Shown here: in pieces, positions 45,386 to 53,536 of the stretch | Layout: every line of letters begins with the position of its first letter | How positions within the stretch are numbered: position 1 is the first letter of the stretch | Translations under genes and position numbers: made by a program | Assembly: GCF_014524545.1 (NCBI RefSeq) | Contig: NZ_CP053557.1 | Location: 1,451,501 to 1,515,500 of the forward strand | Reading direction: 5' to 3' | Length of the DNA: 64,000 nt | From: Exiguobacterium sp. Helios | GTDB lineage: Bacteria; Bacillota; Bacilli; Exiguobacteriales; Exiguobacteriaceae | The notes under the pieces: model-generated | The model's input: only the letters and a program-made list of their open reading frames with translations | Databases searched by the model: none | What the model was told of the DNA's origin: nothing

Positions 45386-46177
45386 ATGGAAACGAGACAA
45401 ATGGTCACGAAATCAAAACTGATCGCAGATTTAAAACAGCTGGGGGTCACGCCCGGTATGAAAGTGTTCGTCCACAGCGCGATGAAACAGATCGGCTGGA
45501 TTCCCGGCGGGGCACAAGCGCTGATCGAAGCGTTGCAGGAAGTCATCACGCCGGACGGTCTGATCATGATGGCGGCACAGAGTACGGATAATTCGGATCC
45601 GAAAAACTGGAGCCGTCCCGCCGTTCCGGAAGATTGGTGGGAAACGATCCGTCAGGAAATGCCGGCGTATGATCCGGCGAAGACACCAACCCGGAGTATC
45701 GGCAAGGTACCGGAACTGTTCCGGGCGTTCCCGGGCGTCAAACGCAGTGCCCATCCGATGTGGTCAGTGACAGCCTGGGGGAAAGAGGCGGAATTCTTCG
45801 TTTCCGGTCATACGATTGACAACGGATTCGGTCCCGGCTCACCGCTTGAAAAATTCATTGAAGCGGACGGACAGATTCTGCATATCGGGTCACCGTGGGA
45901 TTCGACAACCGTTTGGCATTATGCCGAATACGGAATCGACCGGCCGCTCGAGGAATCGGGATGCAAGATGCGGCAAGGAGATAAAGACGTCTTCATTCGT
46001 TATCAGCATCGCATCATCGACAGTGATCCGTTTGGACCGATCGGTGAAGGCATGATGGACGAACCGTTCGTCACGACAGGGAAAGTCGGACAGGCGACGT
46101 CGCACCTTGTTTCAGCCAAAGCTTCGATTCCGGTCGTGATGCTGCAACTGAATGCGTTAAATAGCTGGTTAAGCTGA
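45386..46177 (+). CDS. Aminoglycoside 3-N-acetyltransferase (AAC(3))-family protein
   Basis: A 263-residue protein of the AAC(3)/YokD family: VHSAMKQIGWIPGGAQALIEAL, TPTRSIGKVPELFR, SAHPMWSV and GSPLEKF are conserved stretches. Acetyl-CoA would be the donor. Chromosomal members often do not give resistance, so an aminoglycoside substrate is not proven. ATG 45386 follows GAGGGG. Co-transcription with sbcDC is likely because the gap is 10 bases. Confidence 0.88.
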   Translation: METRQMVTKSKLIADLKQLGVTPGMKVFVHSAMKQIGWIPGGAQALIEALQEVITPDGLIMMAAQSTDNSDPKNWSRPAVPEDWWETIRQEMPAYDPAKTPTRSIGKVPELFRAFPGVKRSAHPMWSVTAWGKEAEFFVSGHTIDNGFGPGSPLEKFIEADGQILHIGSPWDSTTVWHYAEYGIDRPLEESGCKMRQGDKDVFIRYQHRIIDSDPFGPIGEGMMDEPFVTTGKVGQATSHLVSAKASIPVVMLQLNALNSWLS

Positions 46178-46235
46178 AACTTTTCCGGGAAACAACCGTA
46201 ATAGTGAATAGAAAAACAGAAGGAGTGAACGCAAG

Positions 46236-46973
46236 ATGGCAACACGTTTTAAAGTGAATCCAGCCTTACGCCGCGGTTTTGAGACGGCGCGTGCTGGCGA
46301 ACGGCCGATGACGAAGGCCGGGACGATGAGTAAGATTTTCCTCTTACTTGCGCTCGTCACGGCAGCAGCGGGAGGAACCTGGTTCTTCTTAGCCGCGAAT
46401 CCGCAATTTTTAGTACCGGCCTTGATTGGAGGAGTCGTCCTCGGATTGATTCTTGCGCTGATCATCACGTTTAAACCACGAACGGCACCGGTCCTCTCAC
46501 CGGTTTATGCAATCGTTGAAGGGGTCGCCGTCGGAGCGATTTCACTGATGTTCGAAAGTATGTACCCGGGACTTGTTGGGAAGGCAGTCCTCGCGACATT
46601 TGTCGTCTCGTTTGCGATGTGGTTCGTCTATTCGACGGGCATGATTAAAGTCACGCAACGGTTCCGCTCAGCTGTTACGGCAGCGATACTGTCGATTCTT
46701 GTCTTGTACGCGGTCAACTTGTTACTCGCGTTATTCGGTGTTGATCTGCCGTTCATGACCGGCAGTTCGCCGCTTGCGATCGGCATTCAGTTTGTCATCG
46801 TCATCGTCGCTTCACTGTCGCTCGTGATGGACTTTGATTTTATCTCGCAACAAGTCCAGGCCCGTGCGCCGAAATCGATGGAGTGGGTGGCCGCGTTCGG
46901 ATTAATCGTAACGATCATCTGGCTCTACATCGAGTTGCTTGATCTGCTGTACCGTTTGGCAGCACGGGACTGA
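46236..46973 (+). CDS. Bax inhibitor-1/YccA-family membrane protein
   Basis: A 245-residue protein with seven hydrophobic segments after an N-terminal hydrophilic stretch of about 30 residues. VEGVAVGAISLMFE and the acidic C-terminal segment D-F-D-F-I fit the BI-1-like family, which includes pH-gated calcium-leak proteins and FtsH modulators. GAAGGAG precedes the ATG. Single-gene unit with terminator. Confidence 0.85.
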   Translation: MATRFKVNPALRRGFETARAGERPMTKAGTMSKIFLLLALVTAAAGGTWFFLAANPQFLVPALIGGVVLGLILALIITFKPRTAPVLSPVYAIVEGVAVGAISLMFESMYPGLVGKAVLATFVVSFAMWFVYSTGMIKVTQRFRSAVTAAILSILVLYAVNLLLALFGVDLPFMTGSSPLAIGIQFVIVIVASLSLVMDFDFISQQVQARAPKSMEWVAAFGLIVTIIWLYIELLDLLYRLAARD

Positions 46974-46981
46974 TTATTACG

Positions 46982-47014
46982 AAAAGACATTGCGAAAACG
47001 CAATGTCTTTTTTT
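46982..47014 (+). terminator. Terminator of the BI-1-like gene
   Basis: AAAGACATTGCG-AAAA-CGCAATGTCTTT with a T run directly after. Confidence 0.92.
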
Positions 47015-47117
47015 GATGGAAGAAGCACATAAATGCATTCGGATAAAAAAGGTAGAACCGGAAACCCTCAATTCGATTGTAAAATCCAAGAAAATATTTT
47101 ATATTTGATTATATTAT

Positions 47118-47129
47118 GTGCAAGTGCAC
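47118..47129. promoter_or_regulatory. Short palindrome at the first Rrf2 promoter region
   Basis: GTGCA-AG-TGCAC directly follows a TATTAT (47112-47117) that could be a -10. It may be an operator for the Rrf2-family protein itself. The -35 is not convincing. Confidence 0.35.
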
Positions 47130-47199
47130 GCTAACAAGATAAACATAATCTCATGTAATTGTTTGATTAGAACGGCAAGAACTCAAGAAGGTGAAAAGA

Positions 47200-47598
47200 A
47201 TGAAAATGACACGGTCGACGGATTATGCAATTCGCGTTCTGCTCTATGCCACTTTAAATCCCAACCGGCTTGTTCAAATCCAAGAAGTAGCGGATCATTA
47301 CGCCATTTCCAAAAATCATTTGATGAAAATTATCCATTCATTGAGTAAGTTCGGGTTAATTACGTCTTATCAGGGACGGAATGGGGGATTTAAGTTAGCC
47401 AAAGCACCGAATGAAATCACGCTGGGTCAAGTGGTGGCTTTATTTGAAGAAGTTTCGTATTTGAAAGAAGTATTGCCAACACACGAGAAAGAATCGCTTC
47501 GAAATACGCGGCAAGCTTTTGATAATGCTTTTTTATTATTTTCAAATGCTTTGCAAGCGTACACATTAGAAGATTTAACAAAAGTGCAGATTGGATGA
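47200..47598 (+). CDS. Rrf2-family regulator without cluster cysteines (copy A)
   Basis: A 132-residue winged-helix protein. MTRSTDYAIRVLLY, ADHYAISKNHLMKIIHSL and GLITSYQGRNGGFKLAK are very close to NsrR/IscR-type Rrf2 regulators. NsrR uses three cysteines in the segment after the wing to hold an iron-sulfur cluster; this protein has no cysteine at all, so it must sense in another way or be a plain repressor. ATG 47200 follows AGAAGGTG. A near copy lies at 56544-56936, and each is followed by a related gene of unknown function. Confidence 0.85.
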   Translation: MKMTRSTDYAIRVLLYATLNPNRLVQIQEVADHYAISKNHLMKIIHSLSKFGLITSYQGRNGGFKLAKAPNEITLGQVVALFEEVSYLKEVLPTHEKESLRNTRQAFDNAFLLFSNALQAYTLEDLTKVQIG

Positions 47599-47608
47599 AA
47601 CGAATAAG

Positions 47609-47660
47609 CACGGTCTTCTTTTTATCAAAAGAAAAAGTGGACCGCTTTTCGTTTTTTTTA
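47609..47660 (+). terminator. Terminator after Rrf2 copy A
   Basis: CGGTC...GACCG with an inner CTTTTT/AAAAAG helix spans 47611-47644; CTTTTCGTTTTTTTT follows. Confidence 0.75.
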
Positions 47661-47839
47661 TGGCTTCGGATTCGGTCTGAAAAGACGAAATATGTTAAAC
47701 TAAAAAAGGCTAAGCAAATCAGGTTTCTTTGGAATTAAACATACGATATTCTTATATGTTTAATGTTTTGGCTGGATCTTGGCGCAACAAAAGAAAAATC
47801 TTCGAACATTTGGTATCGAGGTTAGAAAAGAGGTTTTTG

Positions 47840-48250
47840 ATGTCTGAGATAAGCATTGAACGCATCATTCGTTTTATTCAAAAATTAATTCACCCTCCGT
47901 TTTTCCTTACGACGCGGCGGGGAAGAAATCATGAAGTTCACCTTGAAGTCCGGTATTTGGACGTGTCAGAACGTATGAAATCGTCCCTTCTTCATGAAAC
48001 CATCCATCTCTTACATATGCATACAAGTGAAGAAGTGAGAGAACGACTACATGAGGAATTGCTGGCGGTTGCCGTCTATACACAAAAACATTCGACCTTG
48101 CTTTTTGCGTTCAGCTTGATCAACGAACCGCCTGTTCGAATCAAATTGATTCAGAATGAGCAGGTGACCTGTCAGACTCTTATCCGGACGCAGGATGATT
48201 TAAAAGCATTCGTTCAGAGCCTAGATACGCGATGGATGAGACAGGATTGA
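47840..48250 (+). CDS. Hypothetical protein paired with the Rrf2 regulator (copy A)
   Basis: A 136-residue soluble protein I do not recognise. It begins MSEISIERIIRFIQKLIHPPFFL, has a beta-rich middle (VHLEVRYLDVS) and helices rich in E, L and H. ATG 47840 follows AAAGAGG and the frame open further upstream has no ribosome site. The protein encoded at 57152-57577 is a clear homologue (same start, PPxFL, VEIRY/VEVRY, C-terminal Q.D). Both lie downstream of a cysteine-free Rrf2 gene, so they likely act in one pathway. Confidence 0.7.
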   Translation: MSEISIERIIRFIQKLIHPPFFLTTRRGRNHEVHLEVRYLDVSERMKSSLLHETIHLLHMHTSEEVRERLHEELLAVAVYTQKHSTLLFAFSLINEPPVRIKLIQNEQVTCQTLIRTQDDLKAFVQSLDTRWMRQD

Positions 48251-48382
48251 TCGTCTCTAAAACATGTATAAAAATGGTATGGATTGATCATCGATAGCAA
48301 TAAGAAGCGAAATACAGGTTTGCTTTATGGATTTGAGCTAAACTAGAAAAAAGGAAATCATTGATAGAGGGAGGACACAAAC

Positions 48383-48772
48383 GTGAAGCCAATCATTTTA
48401 TTTGATGGGGAATGCAATTTGTGTGATGCCAGTGTGCAGTTTATCCTGAAACGGGATCAAGGGTACTATGATTTTGCTTCATTGCAGGGCGCGACTGGAC
48501 AGGAACTCATTCAAAAACATCGTTTACCATCTGATTTAAACAGTGTTGTGGTTATCGAGCAGGGAGTTCCTTATATCAAATCGGATGCAGCGCTACGGAT
48601 TACCAGACACTTAAACGGCGCATGGCCATTCGCTTCGTTTTTCCGCTTCTTACCGCGTGTCGGAAGAGATTTTGTATATGATATTGTCGCGAAACACCGG
48701 CATGAATGGTTCGGAGAAAAGCAACAATGTATGCTTCCTTCTAAAGAAACACGCGCCCGATTCCATGACTGA
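48383..48772 (+). CDS. DCC-family (YuxK-like) thiol-disulfide oxidoreductase-type protein
   Basis: A 129-residue DUF393 protein. The family name motif is seen as FDGECNLCDASVQFIL, with CNLC as a thioredoxin-like CxxC, and later RDFVYD and KHR. Redox activity is predicted for the family but little proven. Start is GTG 48383, 8 bases after GGGAGG. Single-gene unit with a shared terminator. Confidence 0.88.
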   Translation: MKPIILFDGECNLCDASVQFILKRDQGYYDFASLQGATGQELIQKHRLPSDLNSVVVIEQGVPYIKSDAALRITRHLNGAWPFASFFRFLPRVGRDFVYDIVAKHRHEWFGEKQQCMLPSKETRARFHD

Positions 48773-48793
48773 TACGGGTTCGGCATATGTTTC

Positions 48794-48835
48794 ATCAAAA
48801 AAGCCAGACGATGAACATCGTCTGGCTTTTTTGAT
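48794..48835. terminator. Bidirectional terminator after the DCC gene
   Basis: An almost perfectly symmetrical hairpin: ATCAAAAAAGCCAGACGAT, 4-base loop, then its complement. A and T runs on both sides serve the converging genes. Confidence 0.92.
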
Positions 48836-48848
48836 GAGGTAATGAATA

Positions 48849-50000
48849 TCATCTGGCCTCCATGAACAGCCAATGGCAGCTCGGTAAAGGGTCAGCTAAA
48901 AAACTGAGACCGAGGTCATGTGTTTGATGAATCGGCTGGAAAGCACAGGATTCTGTTTGCAGATAAATTTCATGGTGAGGGGAACGAAGATGAGTTCCGC
49001 ACAACCGCCATCTTCCGTGACCATACGCGGTATGGACCGTATAGTTGATGTCGGGAGCGATCACCAACGGATTGCCGACTGAATGCCGGGTCGTAAACTG
49101 GAGAAAGTCTCGGTCCTTTTCAATATCTTCCAGATAAACCTTCCGTGTCGATGCTACGTCTTCACTCCGTAGGCGTCCCGTCGAGGTCAGAGAACGTGTC
49201 GGATTGGCCTGCTTAGCAAGGTGAACATGAGGAACATCCTGTAAGCCTGTCATGGCAATCTCAGTCAACGTCCGGTATTCCGTCGCATGGGGATCAAAGG
49301 TCCGGTCATCGCCCTCAAAATAAATATGAGGAGAAAGCAGATTCGGATTTTTTAAAATCGGTGGAGCAATAAACGTCATGATTCGCAGTCGTGCGCGGAC
49401 GGCTTCGGGTTCTTTATTCGGTGCAAGGGGCTCAGATACAAACGGATGGAGAAGGATATAAAGAATAAACGATTCAAACTCCCGTTCCCGATCTGGTTCG
49501 TGTTTTAAATGATTCAAAAGTTTTAACGCTCCCTCCATGACGGAGGAGAGTGGTACATTCTGACGAGACGATGGTCGGAGGGCACGGATTTCGTAACGGG
49601 CAGACTCGTCTTGCGATGATGCTTCGTACCACGTATGATCATCCGTATCGCCCAAGCGTTTTCCATCTCGGAAGATACTGTAGGATTCGACATCCGGGAT
49701 AGCCCCCCATACCAAAAGTAATTCCTGGTCTGAACGGATGATGACGGTGGATTTTTGATTCCAAAACAATGTTCCCTCATCGGCGACAACGGCTGTATCG
49801 ATTGTGATACGGACGTGATTGGTCCGCAGTTCATATTGCACGGGAGAGAGGGGAGCAAGCGTCGTATCGATGAATTCGTGTGCCGCGCCATCACTGAGGA
49901 TCTCACCGTCACGGAGAAGCTGAACGGGAGAATCCGCTTGCCACGAAAGATGTAAATCTTGACCAAGTTGCTTGACTGTAATGTTTTTAACGGATAGCAT
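48849..50000 (-). CDS. Uncharacterised 383-residue protein with two fibronectin-III-like segments
   Basis: No signal peptide or membrane segment. Residues about 10-60 and 90-145 look like two fibronectin-III-type beta domains (DLHLSWQADSPVQLLRDG and LLLVWGAIPDVESYSIFRDG). The rest is unfamiliar; a DUF3238-like C-terminus is possible but I cannot confirm it. GGAGGACGCCGTT precedes ATG 50000. Single-gene unit inside the region bracketed by the Rrf2 modules. Confidence 0.7.
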   Translation of the reverse strand: MLSVKNITVKQLGQDLHLSWQADSPVQLLRDGEILSDGAAHEFIDTTLAPLSPVQYELRTNHVRITIDTAVVADEGTLFWNQKSTVIIRSDQELLLVWGAIPDVESYSIFRDGKRLGDTDDHTWYEASSQDESARYEIRALRPSSRQNVPLSSVMEGALKLLNHLKHEPDREREFESFILYILLHPFVSEPLAPNKEPEAVRARLRIMTFIAPPILKNPNLLSPHIYFEGDDRTFDPHATEYRTLTEIAMTGLQDVPHVHLAKQANPTRSLTSTGRLRSEDVASTRKVYLEDIEKDRDFLQFTTRHSVGNPLVIAPDINYTVHTAYGHGRWRLCGTHLRSPHHEIYLQTESCAFQPIHQTHDLGLSFLADPLPSCHWLFMEAR

Positions 50001-50061
50001 AACGGCGTCCTCCGATCAGTCTTTTAATCCCTTTCGCTTCCCATAATAGGCGGAAGTTACG

Positions 50062-50090
50062 AAACCCTCTCTTCTCGACCGAAGAGAGGG
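50062..50090 (-). terminator. Hairpin after the CotF-like genes
   Basis: CCCTCTCTTC and GAAGAGAGGG form a perfect 10-bp stem with a 6-base loop. Only three T residues follow on the minus strand, so it is a weak terminator. Confidence 0.6.
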
Positions 50091-50096
50091 AAATGT

Positions 50097-50396
50097 TTAC
50101 TTGCTCTGAACCAATTCCTGAATCAGGTTCATCTTTTCTTCATCATGCTTCAACTGCTTTTTTAAATCGTATGCCAGGTACATATCATTTTCAATCATGT
50201 AAGTCGCAATATCAGCATGTGTCTGAATGGCATGATTCAACTGCTTCGTCAGGATTTTTCTGACATCGGGAGAAGCAGCTTCCGTAACGGCCACGGCATA
50301 GGCGCGGACGAGTGATTTGGCACTGACGAGATGGTCGATGGCGATCAGTTCGTCTCTTTTCTTGCTGGCACGGTTCATCTGTTTTTGAATGGTCAC
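50097..50396 (-). CDS. Spore-coat CotF-like small protein
   Basis: A 99-residue helical protein resembling the Coat_F family: VTEAASPDVRKILTKQLNHAIQTHADIATYMIEN matches its core. I choose GTG 50396 because GGAGG lies 8 bases upstream; the open frame upstream overlaps the preceding gene. It follows another CotF-like gene and a manganese catalase in one operon. Coat-like proteins of this type are also found outside spores, so a coat role is not implied. Confidence 0.75.
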   Translation of the reverse strand: MTIQKQMNRASKKRDELIAIDHLVSAKSLVRAYAVAVTEAASPDVRKILTKQLNHAIQTHADIATYMIENDMYLAYDLKKQLKHDEEKMNLIQELVQSK

Positions 50397-50428
50397 AAAA
50401 AGCACCTCCGGTCGTTCGTCTGGTGGAA

Positions 50429-50617
50429 TCAATGGAATAAAGATTGTAGCTCTTTTAGTGCACGTTCTGATTCTTTGATGTCCTGTTCAATCAGTTTTTT
50501 TAACTTTTTATCTTTGACGAGCGGGCTAAGTGCATAAGATTTGACAAGACAGGATTGCTTCATCGTCATAATTTCATGGATTTCCAACGTCTCGTGCAAC
50601 GCCAGTTGTTTCGCCAT
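50429..50617 (-). CDS. CotF-like N-terminal-type small protein
   Basis: A 62-residue helical protein. QLALHETLEIHEI resembles the beginning of CotF-family coat proteins, so this and the next gene may correspond to the two halves of the larger CotF-type fold. Start ATG 50617, 6 bases after the manganese catalase stop. Confidence 0.7.
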   Translation of the reverse strand: MAKQLALHETLEIHEIMTMKQSCLVKSYALSPLVKDKKLKKLIEQDIKESERALKELQSLFH

Positions 50618-50623
50618 CCTGCC

Positions 50624-51505
50624 TCACTCCTTGTCCTTTAGAATGCGTTTGACTGTATCCGCGACGCCTCGTTTTTGCGGCGGTTCATTCAAATCATGGT
50701 GCAGATTGTGTGCCGGAACTTCAGGATTTGGAATTTGACCCTGCGGTGCCGGATTTTCGAGATACACGAATTCACCGGTTCCATCCTGTGCGCTTCCTTG
50801 CGCCCAGCGTCCTTCTTTTGAAGCCGTTCCTTCCGACAAGTCCCAAAATTCATAAGCATGCGGCTGGGCTTCCATTTCATCTTCCGGCGCAAACGTGGCC
50901 GGGACGACGATGCCGTTTTTCTCTTCCAGCTCTTCAATGGCTGCCATCCATTGATATTGATGATACCGGTCGCGGGCCAGCATTTTCCGGAGTGTTGTCC
51001 GGACTGCTTCATCGTTCGTCATGTGATAGAGACGTGCGACCTGAAGTCGCCCCTGCGATTCCGCATGGAGGTTGGATCGCATATCCGCCAAGAGATTACC
51101 ACTCGCGACAATGTAGGAACCGTTCCACGGCACCCCGTTTGAATTGGAAGGAAGTCCGCCGAGTCCACTGACAAGAAGGTGTTGCGGATTCATTCCACCG
51201 AGAATTGCGGCGATGGCAGGATCCTTGGCCGCCTCAGCTTGGTCGTCGGGTGAAGCACCGTCGAGCAATTGCGAAATTAAAGAACATAACATTTCGACGT
51301 GACCGATTTCTTCCGTGCCGATATCCATCAGCATATCCTTGTACTTTTCATTTCCCCGACAGTTGAATCCTTGGAACAGATACTGCATCATGACGGTCAT
51401 TTCCCCAAATTGTCCGCCTAATACTTCCTGGACAGCCCGTGCAAGTTTCGGATCCGGCCGGTCGACCTTAACTTCGAACTGTAATTCCTTTTGGTGTCTG
51501 AACAT
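50624..51505 (-). CDS. Manganese catalase
   Basis: A 293-residue non-heme dimanganese catalase (CotJC/YdbD type). Ligands can be placed as Glu35, Glu66, His69, Glu149 and His182, matching the numbering of the Lactobacillus enzyme closely. It breaks down hydrogen peroxide in the cytosol. GGAGGAATGAATC precedes ATG 51505. First gene of an operon with the two CotF-like genes, behind a SigB-like promoter. Confidence 0.93.
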   Translation of the reverse strand: MFRHQKELQFEVKVDRPDPKLARAVQEVLGGQFGEMTVMMQYLFQGFNCRGNEKYKDMLMDIGTEEIGHVEMLCSLISQLLDGASPDDQAEAAKDPAIAAILGGMNPQHLLVSGLGGLPSNSNGVPWNGSYIVASGNLLADMRSNLHAESQGRLQVARLYHMTNDEAVRTTLRKMLARDRYHQYQWMAAIEELEEKNGIVVPATFAPEDEMEAQPHAYEFWDLSEGTASKEGRWAQGSAQDGTGEFVYLENPAPQGQIPNPEVPAHNLHHDLNEPPQKRGVADTVKRILKDKE

Positions 51506-51556
51506 GATTCATTCCTCCCTCAGATTAAAAACATATATAAAACGTACATGATATAT

Positions 51557-51581
51557 ATACCTGTTTAAGAAAAACGAAAAC
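51557..51581 (-). promoter_or_regulatory. SigB-like promoter of the manganese catalase operon
   Basis: On the minus strand GTTTTC (51581-51576), 13 bases, AGGTAT (51562-51557), close to GTTTAA-N12-15-GGGTAT. It is 52 bases before the start. Confidence 0.55.
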
Positions 51582-51651
51582 CAAAGGGGAAGGATTGTCA
51601 TCAAAATGTAATGTTTTAGAAAATGATTTGGACCGGTGATGCAGGCAGTTA

Positions 51652-52623
51652 TCAGGAGGACGACCAAGTCAGATTCCGCTTGAGCAACGGATAGTTCAAC
51701 GGATCATTCATTAATTCCACCATATGCGAAAAGAGCAAATCCGTTTCGTTCATGACATGCTGACGCCAAAGCCGGTTTTCGGTAAAGATCGCTTGTAGAG
51801 GCAGTCGAAAACCGGATGAGTCTTTAGCTGTTCCGCATTCGATGATCAGTCCAAGGAAACCAATCTGCTTTTCATGCGTCCACTGATACAGTGAGTTCAA
51901 CCATTCACCTTCAAAGAGATAAAGTGGATGTTCGACAATCGGATAACGGGTGAATTCTTTTAAATGATCCGGTGTGCGGCAATCAGCGGAAGGCAGGACC
52001 AGTTGAACTTCTGTCTGGAGGCCGTGACCCGTGTGACAGTCAAGAAACAAAACGTGCGAGTAGGGAGTGATGAGGTCGGAAACTGCAGAAAGGACGTCAT
52101 GAATATACGGGTCAGGCGGCTGTCCGTCAAAATGAATACTTATCGGTTGAGGAACTGGTACGGTTGTGGCGCTTTTGAACAAACGACCGGGACCGATTGG
52201 AAGTAACCGGCTTACTGTTTGGAACGAAAACGGGAAGTGTCCGAATCGACTACCGGAGCCCGCCTTCGGGATGAAAACACCACGAAACGGTGCATAAGTG
52301 TGATGGTCCATGGTGTCTACATTCATAGCGTGAATGAATAAAAGATCGACTTCGCTGCTGTTAAGCCGGGCGAGATGTTCTTCTAAAAATCGCAATTGCA
52401 TCGCGCTCCCCGTAAACCCTTCGATTCCATGCAGACCGCTGCTGAGAATGAGCAACGCATGATTTCCCTCACGTTTCGCATGAATCAAGTCGCAGCTGGC
52501 ATTTTGTGCCTGGTTGATCGGCAGGTGTGAAATAGACGGGTATTTTGTCGGCAAATGATGCAGTGCGGTTTCGAGGAGTCGTTTTCGTGCCGTCTCACAT
52601 GTTCCTGAAAAGTATTGCAACAT
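51652..52623 (-). CDS. DUF2817 / M14-carboxypeptidase-like protein
   Basis: A 323-residue protein with a zinc-site pattern of M14-type peptidases: SGLHGIEGFTGSA (HxxE) and FLDCHTGHG (third ligand). IIECGTA follows. No signal peptide, so it works in the cytosol. Substrate unknown. ATG 52623 has AGGAGGAC. It is the last gene of an apparent operon led by the histidine kinase. Confidence 0.78.
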   Translation of the reverse strand: MLQYFSGTCETARKRLLETALHHLPTKYPSISHLPINQAQNASCDLIHAKREGNHALLILSSGLHGIEGFTGSAMQLRFLEEHLARLNSSEVDLLFIHAMNVDTMDHHTYAPFRGVFIPKAGSGSRFGHFPFSFQTVSRLLPIGPGRLFKSATTVPVPQPISIHFDGQPPDPYIHDVLSAVSDLITPYSHVLFLDCHTGHGLQTEVQLVLPSADCRTPDHLKEFTRYPIVEHPLYLFEGEWLNSLYQWTHEKQIGFLGLIIECGTAKDSSGFRLPLQAIFTENRLWRQHVMNETDLLFSHMVELMNDPLNYPLLKRNLTWSSS

Positions 52624-52638
52624 GATGCTGTCCTCCTT

Positions 52639-53184
52639 TTAGTCGAACGATACGTCACTGCTGCTGGAACAATCAATGGATAATGTCGTGTGGAGAATTT
52701 CCAATGCGTGCTCTTTCGCATCTTGCGTCTCGGCTGCGGTACAGTCTTTTGGCACCCAGATTTCGTATTCCCGCATATAAGCGTCGTTTGCCGTAAACAG
52801 GATACACATGTCGGTCGTGATGCCCGTAATGATCAGGCGTGAGATATTGAGATGCTTTAAGAGAATATCCAACTGTGTCCCGTAAAAACCGGAATGTTTC
52901 GGCTTGATGATGAAATAATCATCTTCTTGCGGATGCAACGCTTGAACGAAGACATCGCCGAGCCCGCCGCGGCACTCTTCGACAATCTGATCAACGTTTT
53001 CTTGCCATAAACCAAAATTGTCATTTACATAAATGACCGGTATATCATGTTCTTTACATATATGTTTAAGGTCGATCAAAGACTTCAATATGGGGCGTGT
53101 CTCAGCAAGCAGATTTTCTGCGCCTTCAAAATCCATTTTATTGATGATATCAACGATTAACAAGGCGGTTCCGGTTATTTTCAT
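52639..53184 (-). CDS. Isochorismatase-like cysteine hydrolase
   Basis: A 181-residue protein of the isochorismatase/nicotinamidase superfamily. The triad shows as Asp in LLIVDIIN, Lys in IIKPKHSGFYGT and Cys in ITTDMCIL. Substrate unknown. The start is ATG 53184 with AAGGAG 10 bases upstream; a GTG at 53196 overlaps that site. It lies 15 bases before the DUF2817 gene. Confidence 0.87.
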   Translation of the reverse strand: MKITGTALLIVDIINKMDFEGAENLLAETRPILKSLIDLKHICKEHDIPVIYVNDNFGLWQENVDQIVEECRGGLGDVFVQALHPQEDDYFIIKPKHSGFYGTQLDILLKHLNISRLIITGITTDMCILFTANDAYMREYEIWVPKDCTAAETQDAKEHALEILHTTLSIDCSSSSDVSFD

Positions 53185-53199
53185 ACTGCAGTCCACTCC

Positions 53200-53505
53200 T
53201 TACAAAAATGTGATGAGGTAATGATAGGGAGAATATAACTGGGCTTTAGCAATAAAGATTTCCGTTGGATCTTCCGATTCTTTTTCCCCCCGGACATCGA
53301 TGAGACACCGGAAAATCGTCTCTTCGATTTCAGAGACGAATTCCGGATATTGATATAAGGCATACGCTAAATGCCGCCGGACATGATCCTCAATTAAGAT
53401 AATGGCCGGCGAGGTATCTTTCAAAATCGTGCCTGAGAATGATCCGAGATGATTGCGAAAATCTCGGTTCAAGTAATAAATGATACGATCTAACTCATAA
53501 TCCAT
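53200..53505 (-). CDS. Hypothetical protein, 101 residues
   Basis: A soluble, acidic protein rich in aromatic residues (MDYELDRIIYYLNRDFRN start, YSPYHYLITFL end). No family recognised. AGAGGAAGTG precedes ATG 53505. It lies 31 bases after the kinase gene and 15 bases before the hydrolase, so it is part of the same operon. Confidence 0.68.
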   Translation of the reverse strand: MDYELDRIIYYLNRDFRNHLGSFSGTILKDTSPAIILIEDHVRRHLAYALYQYPEFVSEIEETIFRCLIDVRGEKESEDPTEIFIAKAQLYSPYHYLITFL

Positions 53506-53536
53506 ACGTATTCACTTCCTCTGTCTTTAAATCAAT

